From contig NZ_JNYQ01000014.1 in the NCBI RefSeq assembly GCF_000717245.1, positions 108,390-172,389 of the forward strand: a DNA stretch of 64,000 nt, written 5' to 3'. The notes under the pieces are model-generated. The model searched no databases, was not told where the DNA came from, and saw only the letters and a list, made by a program, of their open reading frames with translations. This stretch comes from Kitasatospora papulosa (GTDB taxonomy: Bacteria; Actinomycetota; Actinomycetes; Streptomycetales; Streptomycetaceae). Shown here piece after piece: positions 25,784 through 35,517 of this stretch (the stretch's first letter is position 1; each line of letters begins with the position of its first letter). Made by a program: the position numbers and the translations under genes.

Positions 25784-25816
25784 GGGCGCACGGGCACGGT
25801 GCCGGCGCCGCCCGGC

Positions 25817-26467
25817 TCAGTCCGCTGCGGGAACCGCGTCCGGCACCGGGCTGTCGGCCTGTTCCGCGGCCTTCTTCGCGCGGTTCTTGAGCACCAGCAT
25901 CGAGATCACCCCGATCAGCACGGCAGCCACGAGCCCCAGCCACGAGAAGCGCTTGAGCCACGCCTCGGCGACGACGCCCACCGAGTAGATGACGGCGGTG
26001 GTGCCGCCGGCCCAGACGATGCCGCCGAGCACGTTGGCGATCAGGAACTTCCAGTACGGCATGCGCAGCACGCCGGCCAGCGGTCCGGCGAAGATCCGGA
26101 GCAGCGCGACGAAGCGGCCGAAGAAGACGGCCCACATGCCCCACTTCTCGAACGACCGTTCCGCAAGGGCGATCTGGGGCGCCCCGAAGTGCTTGGGGAA
26201 CCGGCCGCCGAGCCAGGCGAGCAGCGGGCGCCCTCCCCTGCGGCCGATGGCGTAACCGATCGAGTCTCCGATGATCGCTCCGGCAGTCGCGCAGGCGCCG
26301 AGCACCACGGGGTCGATGTCGCCGTGCTGGGAGGCCAGGAGCGCCGAACTCACGAGGATGATCTCGCCGGGCAGCGGGATGCCGAGGCTCTCGAGTCCGA
26401 TGACCACCCCCACCAGGAGGTAAATGCTGACCGCGGGTACGGTCTCGAGCCACTCCTGGACGTGCAT
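25817..26467 (-). CDS. DedA-family membrane protein
   Basis: 216-residue integral membrane protein of the DedA/VTT family. Seen: GLESLGIPLPGEIIL (conserved E and PGE), GDSIGYAIGRRGGRPLLAWLG, FFGRFVALLRIFAGPLAGVLRM (FxxRFxPxxR-type motif) and several hydrophobic helices. The family is implicated in phospholipid/undecaprenyl-phosphate flipping and membrane homeostasis; a second VTT-family gene and uppP lie 10 kb away. ATG 26467 rather than the longer frame is used because the protein then begins as the family does. Confidence 0.9.
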   Translation of the reverse strand: MHVQEWLETVPAVSIYLLVGVVIGLESLGIPLPGEIILVSSALLASQHGDIDPVVLGACATAGAIIGDSIGYAIGRRGGRPLLAWLGGRFPKHFGAPQIALAERSFEKWGMWAVFFGRFVALLRIFAGPLAGVLRMPYWKFLIANVLGGIVWAGGTTAVIYSVGVVAEAWLKRFSWLGLVAAVLIGVISMLVLKNRAKKAAEQADSPVPDAVPAAD

Positions 26468-26595
26468 CGCCGGTCCTCCCGTGAGAAATCTGCCGCCGCG
26501 CACCACGAGGGGTGCACGGCGGGCAGCCTACCGGGCCGGACGGACGGGGAAGTCGGCGCGGCCCTCGGGCCGGGGTCCGCGGGGCCGGCCCGTGC

Positions 26596-27048
26596 TCAGC
26601 GGTTGGGGCGCAGTGTCCAGACCACGCTCATCTCGCTGGTGACGGCGCCGTCGGCGCGACGGATCTCGACGCTCACCGGGAACTCCGGGCGCTTGCCCTC
26701 GTCCAGTTCCGCGACGACCTCCGCCGCAGGGCGGCCCAGGACCGCGGTGGCGGTGAGATCGCCCATGGCGACCTTCTTGAAGGCCATCTCCGTGGTGACG
26801 GGCAGCGGGACGGCACGGGCCATCTGGTCGCCGAACGCGGCGACGACGATCGCACCGCTCGCCGACTCGGCGAGCGTGAACATCGCGCCGGCATGGGGTC
26901 CGGCCAGGTGGTTGTGGTACTCGGCGCGGTCCGGGAGCGTGAGGACGGCACGCTCCGCGGTCGTCTCGAGGTATTCGATGCCAAGGGTCCGGACCATCGG
27001 GACGCTCGCGGAAAGGATCTCGCCGACCGTCATCTCTTCAGTACTCAT
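26596..27048 (-). CDS. Hotdog-fold thioesterase (DUF4442/PaaI-like)
   Basis: 150-residue hotdog-fold protein. YHNHLAGPHAGAMFTLAESASGA is the central helix region of acyl-CoA thioesterases of the PaaI/DUF4442 group; VAMGDLTATAVLGRPA and VSVEIRRADGAVTSEMSVVWTLRP are the following strands. It probably hydrolyses an acyl-CoA; chain specificity is unknown. ATG 27048 is the first start that excludes a basic leader without hotdog similarity. Confidence 0.85.
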   Translation of the reverse strand: MSTEEMTVGEILSASVPMVRTLGIEYLETTAERAVLTLPDRAEYHNHLAGPHAGAMFTLAESASGAIVVAAFGDQMARAVPLPVTTEMAFKKVAMGDLTATAVLGRPAAEVVAELDEGKRPEFPVSVEIRRADGAVTSEMSVVWTLRPNR

Positions 27049-27142
27049 GGGCGCGATGTTACTTGTCAGTAGCAGGCTTTGGCCATCCCCTCGCAGGGGC
27101 GCCCGTAGCAGCGGACGCACCTCCCCTCTATGGTTACTGGCC

Positions 27143-28165
27143 ATGTGGCCAGGACAGCAGCCGCCCGGGGGCGAGCAGAACCCGCAGGACCAGAACCCGT
27201 ACCAGCAGCCGGGGTACCAACAGCCGAATCCCTATCAGCAGCCGGGGTACCAGCAGCAGGGCCAGCCGGGATACCAGCAGCCCAACCCTTACCAGCAGCC
27301 CACGATGCCGCAGTACGCCGTACCCGGCGGGCCCGGAGGCCCGCAGAAGGACGACAGGAAGAAGACGACGATCGTCGCCGTCCTCGCGGCGACCGCCGTC
27401 GTCGTCACGGCCGTCGTCACCGGCGTCGTCGTCATGAACAAGGACGACAAGGGCGGCTCGGACGTGGCCGACGGCAAGGAGTCCTCGTCACCGACCGCGA
27501 AGCCGTCCGACACCGCATCCTCACCGGCGGCGAACCCGCGGGGCGGCGAGGACGCCGCGCCCACGGTCCCGGGCTGGAAGGTCGTGACCAACCCCAAGTG
27601 GGGCACGCAGTTCGACGTGCCCGGCGACTGGGAGGTCTCCGGTACCGGCGTCTTCGCCGGCTTCGAGGACGTGAAGGACCCCACCGGTCCTCCGGCGGTC
27701 GGCTTCTCCGCTCCCGCGTACCTCAAGACGAAGTGGTGCAGCGACGACACGGACAAGGACGGCAAGCAGGAGGACACCGGTCTGGCCGGCGTCGGCACCA
27801 AGGGCGCCCAGGGTGCGAAGAGCACCGACGAGGCGGCCACGAACGAGGCGGCCAACTGGGTCTGGGCCGCTTATGCCCAGAAGGACCCGAAGGAGAAGGT
27901 GAAGACCGGCGAGCCCGAGCAGTACACGACGAAGTCGGGTCTGTCGGGGAGCGTCGTCAAGGCCACCGCCACCGGGCTGGCCAACAAGGACAAGTGCGAC
28001 ACCGACGGCAAGTCGATCGCGTTCTCCTTCAAGAACGCCAAGGGCGACTACTCGTCCTGGATCCTCTACGCGAACGCCGGCGTCGACGACGAACTGCCGG
28101 ACGCCACCATCCAGAAGATCCTCAGCACGGTACGCCTCGTGGAGGTCGCGGAAACCACGTCCTGA
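27143..28165 (+). CDS. Single-pass membrane protein with Pro/Gln/Tyr-rich N-terminus
   Basis: Unrecognised 340-residue protein. Residues 1-65 are low complexity with recurring NPYQQPGYQQP units, residues about 74-93 are a transmembrane helix (IVAVLAATAVVVTAVVTGVV), a Ser/Asp/Thr-rich linker follows, and residues about 140-330 form an extracytoplasmic domain starting PGWKVVTNPKWGTQFDVPGDW. The topology (Pro/Gln-rich cytosolic tail, one helix, folded exported domain) is common among streptomycete envelope proteins that follow phospho-signalling partners. No catalytic motif seen. GC3 and codon use are normal. Confidence 0.8.
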   Translation: MWPGQQPPGGEQNPQDQNPYQQPGYQQPNPYQQPGYQQQGQPGYQQPNPYQQPTMPQYAVPGGPGGPQKDDRKKTTIVAVLAATAVVVTAVVTGVVVMNKDDKGGSDVADGKESSSPTAKPSDTASSPAANPRGGEDAAPTVPGWKVVTNPKWGTQFDVPGDWEVSGTGVFAGFEDVKDPTGPPAVGFSAPAYLKTKWCSDDTDKDGKQEDTGLAGVGTKGAQGAKSTDEAATNEAANWVWAAYAQKDPKEKVKTGEPEQYTTKSGLSGSVVKATATGLANKDKCDTDGKSIAFSFKNAKGDYSSWILYANAGVDDELPDATIQKILSTVRLVEVAETTS

Positions 28166-28187
28166 GCCGTCGGCCGGGGCGGACGGT

Positions 28188-28210
28188 CCCCCGCATTTGG
28201 CGGGAGGGGG
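28188..28210. terminator. Terminator-like hairpin before the MFS gene
   Basis: CCCCCGC (28188-28194) pairs with GCGGG-A-GGG (from 28200) with one bulged A and a 5-nt loop. It starts 22 nt after the previous stop and ends 22 nt before the MFS start. Confidence 0.5.
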
Positions 28211-28232
28211 CCGGTGCGGGGATAGTCCCTTG

Positions 28233-29543
28233 GTGACCTCCGCCTCCGCCGCGCCCTCTTCCGCCCCGCGCTCCCTGCCCGCGGGACGCAACTTCGGTCT
28301 GCTGACCGCCGCCGCGATCATCACGAGCCTGGGCACCAACGGCGCTCTGATCGCGGCGGCGTTCGCGGTCCTGCAGTCGGGCGGCGACGGCGGCGACGTC
28401 GGGCTGGTCGCCGCCGCGCGTACGGCACCGCTGGTCCTCTTCCTGCTGATCGGGGGCGCGGTCGCGGACCGGCTGCCACGTCACCGGGTGATGGTGGCGG
28501 CCAACACGCTGAACTGTGTCTCCCAGGCCGTGTTCGCCTGGCTGGTGCTGACCGGCGGCGCCGAACTCTGGCAGATGATGCTGCTCACGGCGCTCTGCGG
28601 CACCGGGCAGGCCTTCTTCGGACCGGCCGCCGAGGGCATGCTGATGTCCAGCGTCGACGGTGAGCAGGCCGCCCGCGCCTTCGCCTTCTTCCGGATGTCC
28701 ATGCACGGCGCGGCCATCGGCGGCGCCGCGCTGGGCGGGGCCATGATCGCGGCCATGGACCCCGGCTGGGTGCTGGCGATCGACGCGGCGGCGTTCGCCG
28801 TCGCCGGCGTGCTCAGGGCGTTCCTCGACGTGAGCCACATTCCCGCGCGGCTGCCGGGCGGCGGTCTGCTCGCGGATCTCCGCGAGGGCTGGCAGGAGGT
28901 CGTCGGGCGCCCCTGGCTCTGGGCCGTCGTCCTGCAGTTCTCCGTGGTCGTGGCCGTCGTGGGGGCCGCCGAGGCGGTGTACGGACCGCTGGTGGCACGG
29001 GACGAGCTCGGCGGTGCCCGCCCCTGGGGCTTCGCCCTCGCCGCCTTCGGCGTCGGCACACTCGGCGGGGCGCTGCTGATGATGCGGTGGAAACCCCGAC
29101 GGCTGCTGCTGGCCGGAACGCTCTGCGTGTTCCCTCTGGCCCTGCCGTCCGCGGGGCTCGCGATCCCGCTGCCGGTCGCCGGTCTCTGCGCCGTGATGTT
29201 CGTGACCGGGGTCGCCATCGAGGTGTTCGGGGTCTCCTGGATGACCGCCCTCCACCAGGAGATCCCGGAGGAGAAGCTGTCACGGGTCGCGGCGTACGAC
29301 TGGTTCGGCTCGGTCGCGATGGTGCCCCTCGCCACGGCGGCGGCCGGTCCCGTGGAGACGCTCGTCGGCCGCAGCGAGGCCCTGTGGGGCTGTGCCGCCC
29401 TGATCGTGGTGGTGACCGCGGGCGTCCTGCTCGTTCCCGACGTACGGAATCTGACGCGCCGCAGCACCGTGGCGAAGATCAGCGTGCCGGAGCAGGGCGG
29501 CGCCTCACCCGACGCCGAAAGCCCCGTCCGGGGGCTCGGGTGA
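28233..29543 (+). CDS. Major facilitator superfamily transporter
   Basis: 436-residue MFS exporter-like protein with about 10-12 hydrophobic segments. The loop GGAVADRLPRHRVMV between helices 2 and 3 is the MFS signature A (GxxxDRxxRR type), and LCGTGQAFFGPAAEGM follows in helix 4. GTG 28233 is used; the open frame reaches TTG 28197, but those residues overlap the terminator. Related to the enterobactin exporter/EntS-like group, so efflux of a small molecule is likely, with unknown substrate. Its 3' end overlaps the convergent spermidine-synthase-like gene by 39 bp. Confidence 0.87.
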   Translation: MTSASAAPSSAPRSLPAGRNFGLLTAAAIITSLGTNGALIAAAFAVLQSGGDGGDVGLVAAARTAPLVLFLLIGGAVADRLPRHRVMVAANTLNCVSQAVFAWLVLTGGAELWQMMLLTALCGTGQAFFGPAAEGMLMSSVDGEQAARAFAFFRMSMHGAAIGGAALGGAMIAAMDPGWVLAIDAAAFAVAGVLRAFLDVSHIPARLPGGGLLADLREGWQEVVGRPWLWAVVLQFSVVVAVVGAAEAVYGPLVARDELGGARPWGFALAAFGVGTLGGALLMMRWKPRRLLLAGTLCVFPLALPSAGLAIPLPVAGLCAVMFVTGVAIEVFGVSWMTALHQEIPEEKLSRVAAYDWFGSVAMVPLATAAAGPVETLVGRSEALWGCAALIVVVTAGVLLVPDVRNLTRRSTVAKISVPEQGGASPDAESPVRGLG

Positions 29544-30350
29544 GCCCACGGCCTCGCTGTCCCGTACCGTCTTCGCTCCGCCGACGAACCGGCGAAGCGC
29601 CGCACCGTGCTCGACCCGGGCGGGGAACACGTCGGCGGCACAGAGCCTGGTGAGCGGCGGGACGTCCAGGGGAGCGTGCGAGGCGAGCAGCACGGCGTTG
29701 CCGAAGCGCCGGCCGCGCAGGACGGCCGGTTCGGCGATCAGCGCGATGTCCTCGAACACCGCTGCGAAGTTGGCCAGTTGCGACCGGAGGAAGCCGAAGG
29801 GAGCACCGTCGGCCAGGTTGGCCGCGTAGACGCCGTCACCGCGCAGGACCCGTCCGGCGGCCCGCGCGTACTCGACCGAGGTGAGGTGCGCCGGGACCCG
29901 TGAGCCGCCGAACACGTCGGCGATCAGGAGGTCGGCGGATCCTTCCGGCGCCTTCTCGATCCAGGCCCGGGCGTCGGCGCCGTGCACGGTGACATCGGCC
30001 CCGTCGGGCAACGGCAGGTGATCGCGGACCAGTTCGGCGAGCCCGCGATCCGCCTCGGCCACGTCCTGCCGTGAGCCGGGACGGGTCGCGGCGACGTAGC
30101 GGGGCAGCGTGAGTGCGCCGCCGCCGAGGTGGACCGCGTCCAGCGGCGCCCCCGGTGCCGCGGCCCGGTCCACGACGTGGCCGAGCCGTCGTACGTACTC
30201 GAATTCGAGATGTTCCGGCTCGTCGAGGTCGACGTACGACTGGGGTGAGCCGTCGACCGTGAGCAGCCAGGCCCGGTCCCGGTCGACGTCGGGCAGCAGT
30301 CGGGCGGTGCCGTGGTCGGTGTCGCGGATGACGGGTATCGGCTCGTTCAC
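29505..30350 (-). CDS. Spermidine-synthase-like protein (Rossmann methyltransferase fold)
   Basis: 281-residue protein related to SpeE. Seen: HLEFEYVRRLGHVVD, the cofactor loop AVHLGGGALTLPRYVAATRPGS, VTVHGADARAWIEKAPEGSADLLIADVFGGSRVPAHLTS and FGNAVLLAS. In actinomycetes these free-standing proteins are not proven polyamine synthases. The acidic key residue of the aminopropyltransferase loop (D in D-[AST]-[YF]) is replaced around DVFGG, so aminopropyl transfer is doubtful. It is upstream-linked to a patatin gene (40-bp gap). Confidence 0.82.
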   Translation of the reverse strand: MNEPIPVIRDTDHGTARLLPDVDRDRAWLLTVDGSPQSYVDLDEPEHLEFEYVRRLGHVVDRAAAPGAPLDAVHLGGGALTLPRYVAATRPGSRQDVAEADRGLAELVRDHLPLPDGADVTVHGADARAWIEKAPEGSADLLIADVFGGSRVPAHLTSVEYARAAGRVLRGDGVYAANLADGAPFGFLRSQLANFAAVFEDIALIAEPAVLRGRRFGNAVLLASHAPLDVPPLTRLCAADVFPARVEHGAALRRFVGGAKTVRDSEAVGSPEPPDGAFGVG

Positions 30351-30390
30351 TCCCCCATTGTGACGGGCCCCTGGCGCTCTCCCCGCCGGG

Positions 30391-31242
30391 TCAGCCGTTC
30401 CACACCGCCGCGACCGCCTCGGTGTGGGCCGCGGACTGGGCGAGGCCCGCCCTGGCCGCGGCGGCGCGGCGGGCGGGGTCCAGGGGATTGCGCCCGATGG
30501 CCTTCCGTGCGCCCGCGTCCGGGGTGATGAGCTCGACCCGGGCGCCCTCGGCCTCCAGCAGGGCGGCCTGTGCGCGGGGCGAGGCGATCACCTTGTTCCC
30601 GGTGGCGGTGGGCGCGATCACGACGACACGTCCGTAGCCGGAGGCGAGCTGGACGTTGGCGGGCGAATGCACTCCACCGTCGATCCAGTTCCGGCCTCCG
30701 GCGCTGGCCACGGGCCAGACCACGGGGACCGCGCAACTGGCGGTGACGGCGTCGGCGAGCGCGACCGTGCCCGTCCGGTCGAAGGTGTGCAGCGCGCCGG
30801 TGACGGCGTCCACGGCGGTGACCAGCAGGTTCCCCTCGGGCCATTCGGACGACGGGAGCAGGCTCGCGATCATCTCCCGCCGTTCGTCCGCGGTCGCCAC
30901 GGGCCGGCTGTCGCGGGCCAGGGCGCCCAGTCTGCGGCCGTAGTCGTCCGGCGTGCGGGAGGAGAGCACCGCTCTCGCGTAGCGCAGCACGGTGACGGGG
31001 CCGAGGCGTCCCACCGGCCCGTCCGCGCTCTCCGGGGCGGCGAGCTGGCGCTCGTAGAGATCGTCGACACCGGCGGGCCCGAAGGCGAGCTGTGCCCCGA
31101 CGACGGCACCGGCGGAGCTCCCGACGATCAGATCGGCGGTCGAGAGGTCGACACCCGCCTTGGCGAGGCCGTGCAGGATGCCGCTTTCCCAGGCGGTGCC
31201 GGTGACGCCTCCGGCACCCAGGACGAGAGCTGTGTCTGCCAT
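30391..31242 (-). CDS. Patatin-like phospholipase
   Basis: 283-residue acyl hydrolase. Catalytic dyad motifs are present: GSSAGAVVG (Ser in GXSXG, near residue 43) and WIDGGVHSPAN (Asp in DGG, near 190); the oxyanion-type N-terminal loop is VLGAGGVTGTAWESGIL. No signal peptide, so a cytosolic or membrane-face lipase. It is followed by the spermidine-synthase-like gene and separated from tuf3 by a strong terminator. Confidence 0.9.
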   Translation of the reverse strand: MADTALVLGAGGVTGTAWESGILHGLAKAGVDLSTADLIVGSSAGAVVGAQLAFGPAGVDDLYERQLAAPESADGPVGRLGPVTVLRYARAVLSSRTPDDYGRRLGALARDSRPVATADERREMIASLLPSSEWPEGNLLVTAVDAVTGALHTFDRTGTVALADAVTASCAVPVVWPVASAGGRNWIDGGVHSPANVQLASGYGRVVVIAPTATGNKVIASPRAQAALLEAEGARVELITPDAGARKAIGRNPLDPARRAAAARAGLAQSAAHTEAVAAVWNG

Positions 31243-31263
31243 GGCTCCCAGTCTGCCGCAGGT

Positions 31264-31305
31264 GGCGCGGCCCGCTCCCCCGGGGTCGGGGAGGCGGGCC
31301 GCGCC
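31264..31305 (-). terminator. tuf3 terminator, 12-bp stem plus 5-bp extension
   Basis: GGCGCGGCCCGC (31264-31275) pairs perfectly with GCGGGCCGCGCC (31294-31305), and TCCCC/GGGGA extends the stem inward with one unpaired G. It starts 6 nt beyond the tuf3 stop codon on the minus strand. Confidence 0.9.
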
Positions 31306-31311
31306 GGTCCG

Positions 31312-32481
<1,170 letters not shown>

Positions 32482-32531
32482 GGCTCGTCCTTGGTGTTCG
32501 AAGCTGAGAGAGAAGACCCCAGGGCCCCGCC

Positions 32532-32574
32532 GACCCTCCCCTTACGGGGTCCGCCGGACTGTCGGGGGAGGGTC
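32532..32574 (-). terminator. Hairpin between small Ala-rich ORF and tuf3
   Basis: GACCCTCCCC (32532-32541) pairs with GGGGAGGGTC (32565-32574). Inside the loop there are two smaller hairpins, CCCC-TTAC-GGGG and GTCC-GCC-GGAC. It overlaps the stop codon of the small ORF and lies 51 bp upstream of tuf3, so it is either that ORF's terminator or a structured tuf3 leader. Confidence 0.55.
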
Positions 32575-32719
32575 AGCTTCGGGCGCCGCCGAAGGGCGCC
32601 GCGGCAGCGGTGAACGCTGCGTCGGGTGCTGCTGCCGCGAGTGCGGTCGCGGGGCTCACGGCAGCCTTCGGCGCGTCCGCGACTGCGGACTGCGCTGCGA
32701 GGAAGGCGTACCGGAACAT
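32573..32719 (-). CDS. Small Ala-rich ORF (48 residues), doubtful
   Basis: Begins MFRYAFLAAQSAVADAPKAA and is strongly alanine-rich; third codon positions are almost all G or C, as in real genes here, and the stop coincides with a stable hairpin. There is no good ribosome binding site (AGGG only 2 nt before ATG). I do not recognise it. It could be a small gene upstream of tuf3 or chance open frame. The remaining 343 bp to the next gene (32720-33062) contains no gene I can support. Confidence 0.35.
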   Translation of the reverse strand: MFRYAFLAAQSAVADAPKAAVSPATALAAAAPDAAFTAAAAPFGGARS

Positions 32720-33062
32720 GCCCTGATCATGGCGGAGCGGCGGGGCGGCGTCGAATGGTTTTCGCGCGGTTCTGCCCGGCCCGAGTGGCGGAATCGCCAC
32801 GCGGCGGCTGAGCCCGAAGGAGGCCCCTCACCGGAGAGCAGTTCGGTGGCGCTGAAGGCCGTGCGGTCGGCGTCGTCCGTGAGGAGGCGGCTCGCGCGGC
32901 CGTTCCCCGTCACGACGAGTCCGTCGCGGGAACGGCGCCGCGGCCACGAACTCCTTGACACATCAGCCAACCCATCTCGAACCTTTGGCCAGGCTCCGGC
33001 TGTCGGCCGACGCACCGACCTCCGTATGTTTGTCACAAGTGATCACACTGACGGGGGATCCC

Positions 33063-33497
33063 ATGACCTGGGACGAGTGGAAGCAGATCAAGGACGATGT
33101 GGCCGCCCAGCGCACGGACTCGATGCGACTGAACCAGCTCGCCCCGGCGGCAGGGGGCGGCAGCGCCCCGGATCTCGCCTCGAGCCCTGAGAAGAAGCAG
33201 GCGGCGGCAAAGGCCATCAACGATGATCTGGAACCCGACGTCGAGAGGGACGGCAAGCACGCCGCCGAGAGCGTGAAAGCGGTGGTCAAGGAGCTCGGTG
33301 CCAGGGACGGATACGGCTGGGACACGTCCGCTGCGTTGAAGAAGGCGCACCGGACGTGGGAGCAGCAGGTCAAGGCGCTGCTGGGTCGACTGGCGTCGGA
33401 AAAGCACGCCCTGAGCAAGACGGGCATCGACTTCCGGAACTACGACATCGGCATCGGCTCGCAACTGGGTCCGCCGTCCCCGATCGACGACTACTGA
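33063..33497 (+). CDS. Small helical protein preceding a WXG100-like effector
   Basis: Unrecognised 144-residue, strongly helical and charged protein beginning MTWDEWKQIKDDVAAQRTDS. The C-terminal half (ALKKAHRTWEQQVKALLGRL) looks like the helical partner proteins encoded next to WXG100-type secreted proteins. ATG 33063 follows GGGGGAT; the frame is open to 32955 but the extra residues are atypical. The gap to the next gene is 28 bp, so it is probably the first gene of a three-gene operon. Role as chaperone or co-secreted partner is inference. Confidence 0.75.
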   Translation: MTWDEWKQIKDDVAAQRTDSMRLNQLAPAAGGGSAPDLASSPEKKQAAAKAINDDLEPDVERDGKHAAESVKAVVKELGARDGYGWDTSAALKKAHRTWEQQVKALLGRLASEKHALSKTGIDFRNYDIGIGSQLGPPSPIDDY

Positions 33498-33525
33498 CCA
33501 GCCGACCGACCGCCCCGGGGGATGC

Positions 33526-34986
33526 GTGCCGACCTATCACGAAGTGATGAGCAGCGACCTGTCCAAACTCACCGACGCCGCCGACAAGTGGGTCGAGATG
33601 GCGGGCAAGTTCAAGACGATCGAGGAGCAGTACGAACGGGATGTCCATGGCGTCTCACTCGGACCGTCATGGGTCGGCCAGAGCGCCGATGCCGCGAACT
33701 ACAGGTTCACCGTGACACTCAAGGAGCTACAGGGGGCTCAGGAGGAGGCCAAGGCGATCGCGTCCATCCTGCGGGATTCACACACCCAGCTCGCCGCCCT
33801 CCGCGGCAGGGTGAGCACCGTGCGCACCGACGCGATCAAGCACGGCATGCGCGTCTCCGACCAAGGCGTCGTTTCGTTCGATACCGAACAGCTCAGCCAG
33901 AGTGCACGCAGTGCGTACGTGCATGACCCCGGCTACCAGGAAAGCGTTCGCGCACAGGTGACCCGGTGGGGTGAACTCCTCGACCGAGCGGTCCAGGCGG
34001 TCACTGACGCCGACGACGGCATCAAGCTCGCCCTCGCAGCCGCCGTGGTCGACTCCGACGTCATGGACGGGACCATGAACGGCTTCAACAGAAGCCCTGT
34101 GAAGAGCCCTTATCCCTCCCTGGAGGAGGCCGGCAAGGCCGCCGACATGCCGAAGGGGAGGGCCGCCGTGGCGGAGTGGTGGCGTGATCTCGATCCGGTG
34201 ACCCGCGGCATCCTGCTGCGGGAGCGCGGCAACGACCTTCAAGCAGCAGGGATCATGGCCCCGCTGTACGAGTGGAGACCGGCCGACGCCGGCTCGGGAG
34301 CATTCGACACGGAGGATCCCACCGCTCACGACCTCTGGGTCCTGACGCAGGCTCAGTCGATCGCCGCAGGCGGCGATGTGACAGGAGAGGTCGCGGCATC
34401 CCGCAACATGCAGCACTACCTCAGTGGCACCGGCGAGCCGCTCGACCTCGACGTCGACCGCATCCTGCACGACGATTCCGGGTTCCGGACCGACGTCGGC
34501 ACGCTTCACATCACCGAGAACCAGGAAGCGTGGCGTCAGAAAGCCCTCGACGAGTTCGAGAAGGCCGGCGGCGACAGGACGGTCGTCGTTCCCGTGGAGA
34601 GCCAGGCGATCGGGCGGACCTTCGGGGAAGACGAATGGTTCCACGCGGTCGGGTCGCACCAGCAGAACGTCTCGGGCATGGTCACCGTCAGTCCGGGCGA
34701 CGGCGGCAAGCCACAGGTCTCGCTCGACTACCAGGTCAACGTGTGGGACCGGTACAACTGGGACTCCGGAAAATCGACGACGTTCCCCGGTGGTGTCACC
34801 ATTCCCGACGACGACATGGGGCGCCTGCACAAAGTGGGCTTCGCCCAGGAATTCGACATGCGCGGCAGCAGCAGCACCTACACCCAGGATCTGAACAGTG
34901 GCTCAGCCCCCGGGGTGACACCGGCGGACCCTGGGCGCGAAGGGTCCCGCGGGGACGTCTCGCGCGGCGACGAGGAGAACCGGTGA
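33526..34986 (+). CDS. WXG100/ESX-like large secreted protein, candidate type VII substrate
   Basis: 486-residue protein. Residues about 5-100 form a WXG100-like helical hairpin with the turn in GPSWVGQSADAA and flanking coiled helices. The middle is unfamiliar (VAEWWRDLDPVTRGILLRER). The C-terminal region has a compact beta-rich segment YQVNVWDRYNWDSGKSTTF...MGRLHKVGFAQEFDMRGSSS of a kind I associate with actinobacterial WXG100 proteins. No catalytic toxin motif is obvious. GTG 33526 has a G-run 5 nt upstream; ATG 33547 is an alternative. It is translationally coupled to the following lipoprotein. No ESX core (EccC, EccD) is in the window. Confidence 0.75.
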   Translation: MPTYHEVMSSDLSKLTDAADKWVEMAGKFKTIEEQYERDVHGVSLGPSWVGQSADAANYRFTVTLKELQGAQEEAKAIASILRDSHTQLAALRGRVSTVRTDAIKHGMRVSDQGVVSFDTEQLSQSARSAYVHDPGYQESVRAQVTRWGELLDRAVQAVTDADDGIKLALAAAVVDSDVMDGTMNGFNRSPVKSPYPSLEEAGKAADMPKGRAAVAEWWRDLDPVTRGILLRERGNDLQAAGIMAPLYEWRPADAGSGAFDTEDPTAHDLWVLTQAQSIAAGGDVTGEVAASRNMQHYLSGTGEPLDLDVDRILHDDSGFRTDVGTLHITENQEAWRQKALDEFEKAGGDRTVVVPVESQAIGRTFGEDEWFHAVGSHQQNVSGMVTVSPGDGGKPQVSLDYQVNVWDRYNWDSGKSTTFPGGVTIPDDDMGRLHKVGFAQEFDMRGSSSTYTQDLNSGSAPGVTPADPGREGSRGDVSRGDEENR

Positions 34987-35498
34987 ACGAACGATCTGCC
35001 CTGCGGCCACGGCTGCTCGCGGCCCTCGGGGCCGCCCTGCTGCTCACCTCCTGTTCGAGTGCCGGTGAGGATGAGCACCGGACGACGGACGGGCGCGCCT
35101 CACACTGGGGAGAGGACATGGGCGCCCCGGAGGCATCGGCGTTCATGAAGGTGGCGGTGCCCGAGAGCGCGACAGAGGTGAAGGGCGCCGTGCAGATCAA
35201 TCCGCAGGAGGACATCTACCTGCTCTCCTTCGTGACCGACGAGAAGACCGCCGTACGAGTGGCGGAGGATCTGCGTCCCGAGAAGCCCCTGCGCGCCAGA
35301 AACCAGGATCTCCCGTCCCCCACGGAGCTCTTCGGACACCTCGGCCTCGCCGAGCCGCAGAGCGAGAAGGGCGTCCGCTGGGCCGGGGTCTGCCCGCCCT
35401 GCGTGGGGGACAGCCGCCGGAGCGAGGTCCAGTGGATCGAGATTCACGTGCTTGAACTGGACGCGGACAGGGCCCGGGTGTACGTGCAGGCGTTCTGA
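34983..35498 (+). CDS. Lipoprotein encoded downstream of the WXG100-like gene
   Basis: 171-residue lipoprotein. Signal peptide NERSALRPRLLAALGAALLL with lipobox LTSC (Cys near residue 24); the mature part is small and contains a CPPC-like pair (WAGVCPPCVGD). GTG 34983 overlaps the stop of the WXG100-like gene by 4 nt, so the genes are coupled. It could be an immunity protein or envelope receptor for the upstream secreted protein; this comes from context only. Confidence 0.8.
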   Translation: MNERSALRPRLLAALGAALLLTSCSSAGEDEHRTTDGRASHWGEDMGAPEASAFMKVAVPESATEVKGAVQINPQEDIYLLSFVTDEKTAVRVAEDLRPEKPLRARNQDLPSPTELFGHLGLAEPQSEKGVRWAGVCPPCVGDSRRSEVQWIEIHVLELDADRARVYVQAF

Positions 35499-35517
35499 GT
35501 ACCGCCGTGATGCGTGG

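Noticed and set aside
32656..33036. 126-residue minus-strand frame upstream of the WXG100-like operon
   Set aside because: Arg/Ser-rich composition without folded character, no ribosome binding site, and it runs over the likely promoter region of the plus-strand operon.
33032..33048. CRP-like site (TGTCA-N7-TCACA) before the WXG100-like operon
   Set aside because: The spacer is 7 instead of 6 and one arm base is wrong; only the short palindrome GTGATCAC remains, which is too common to claim.
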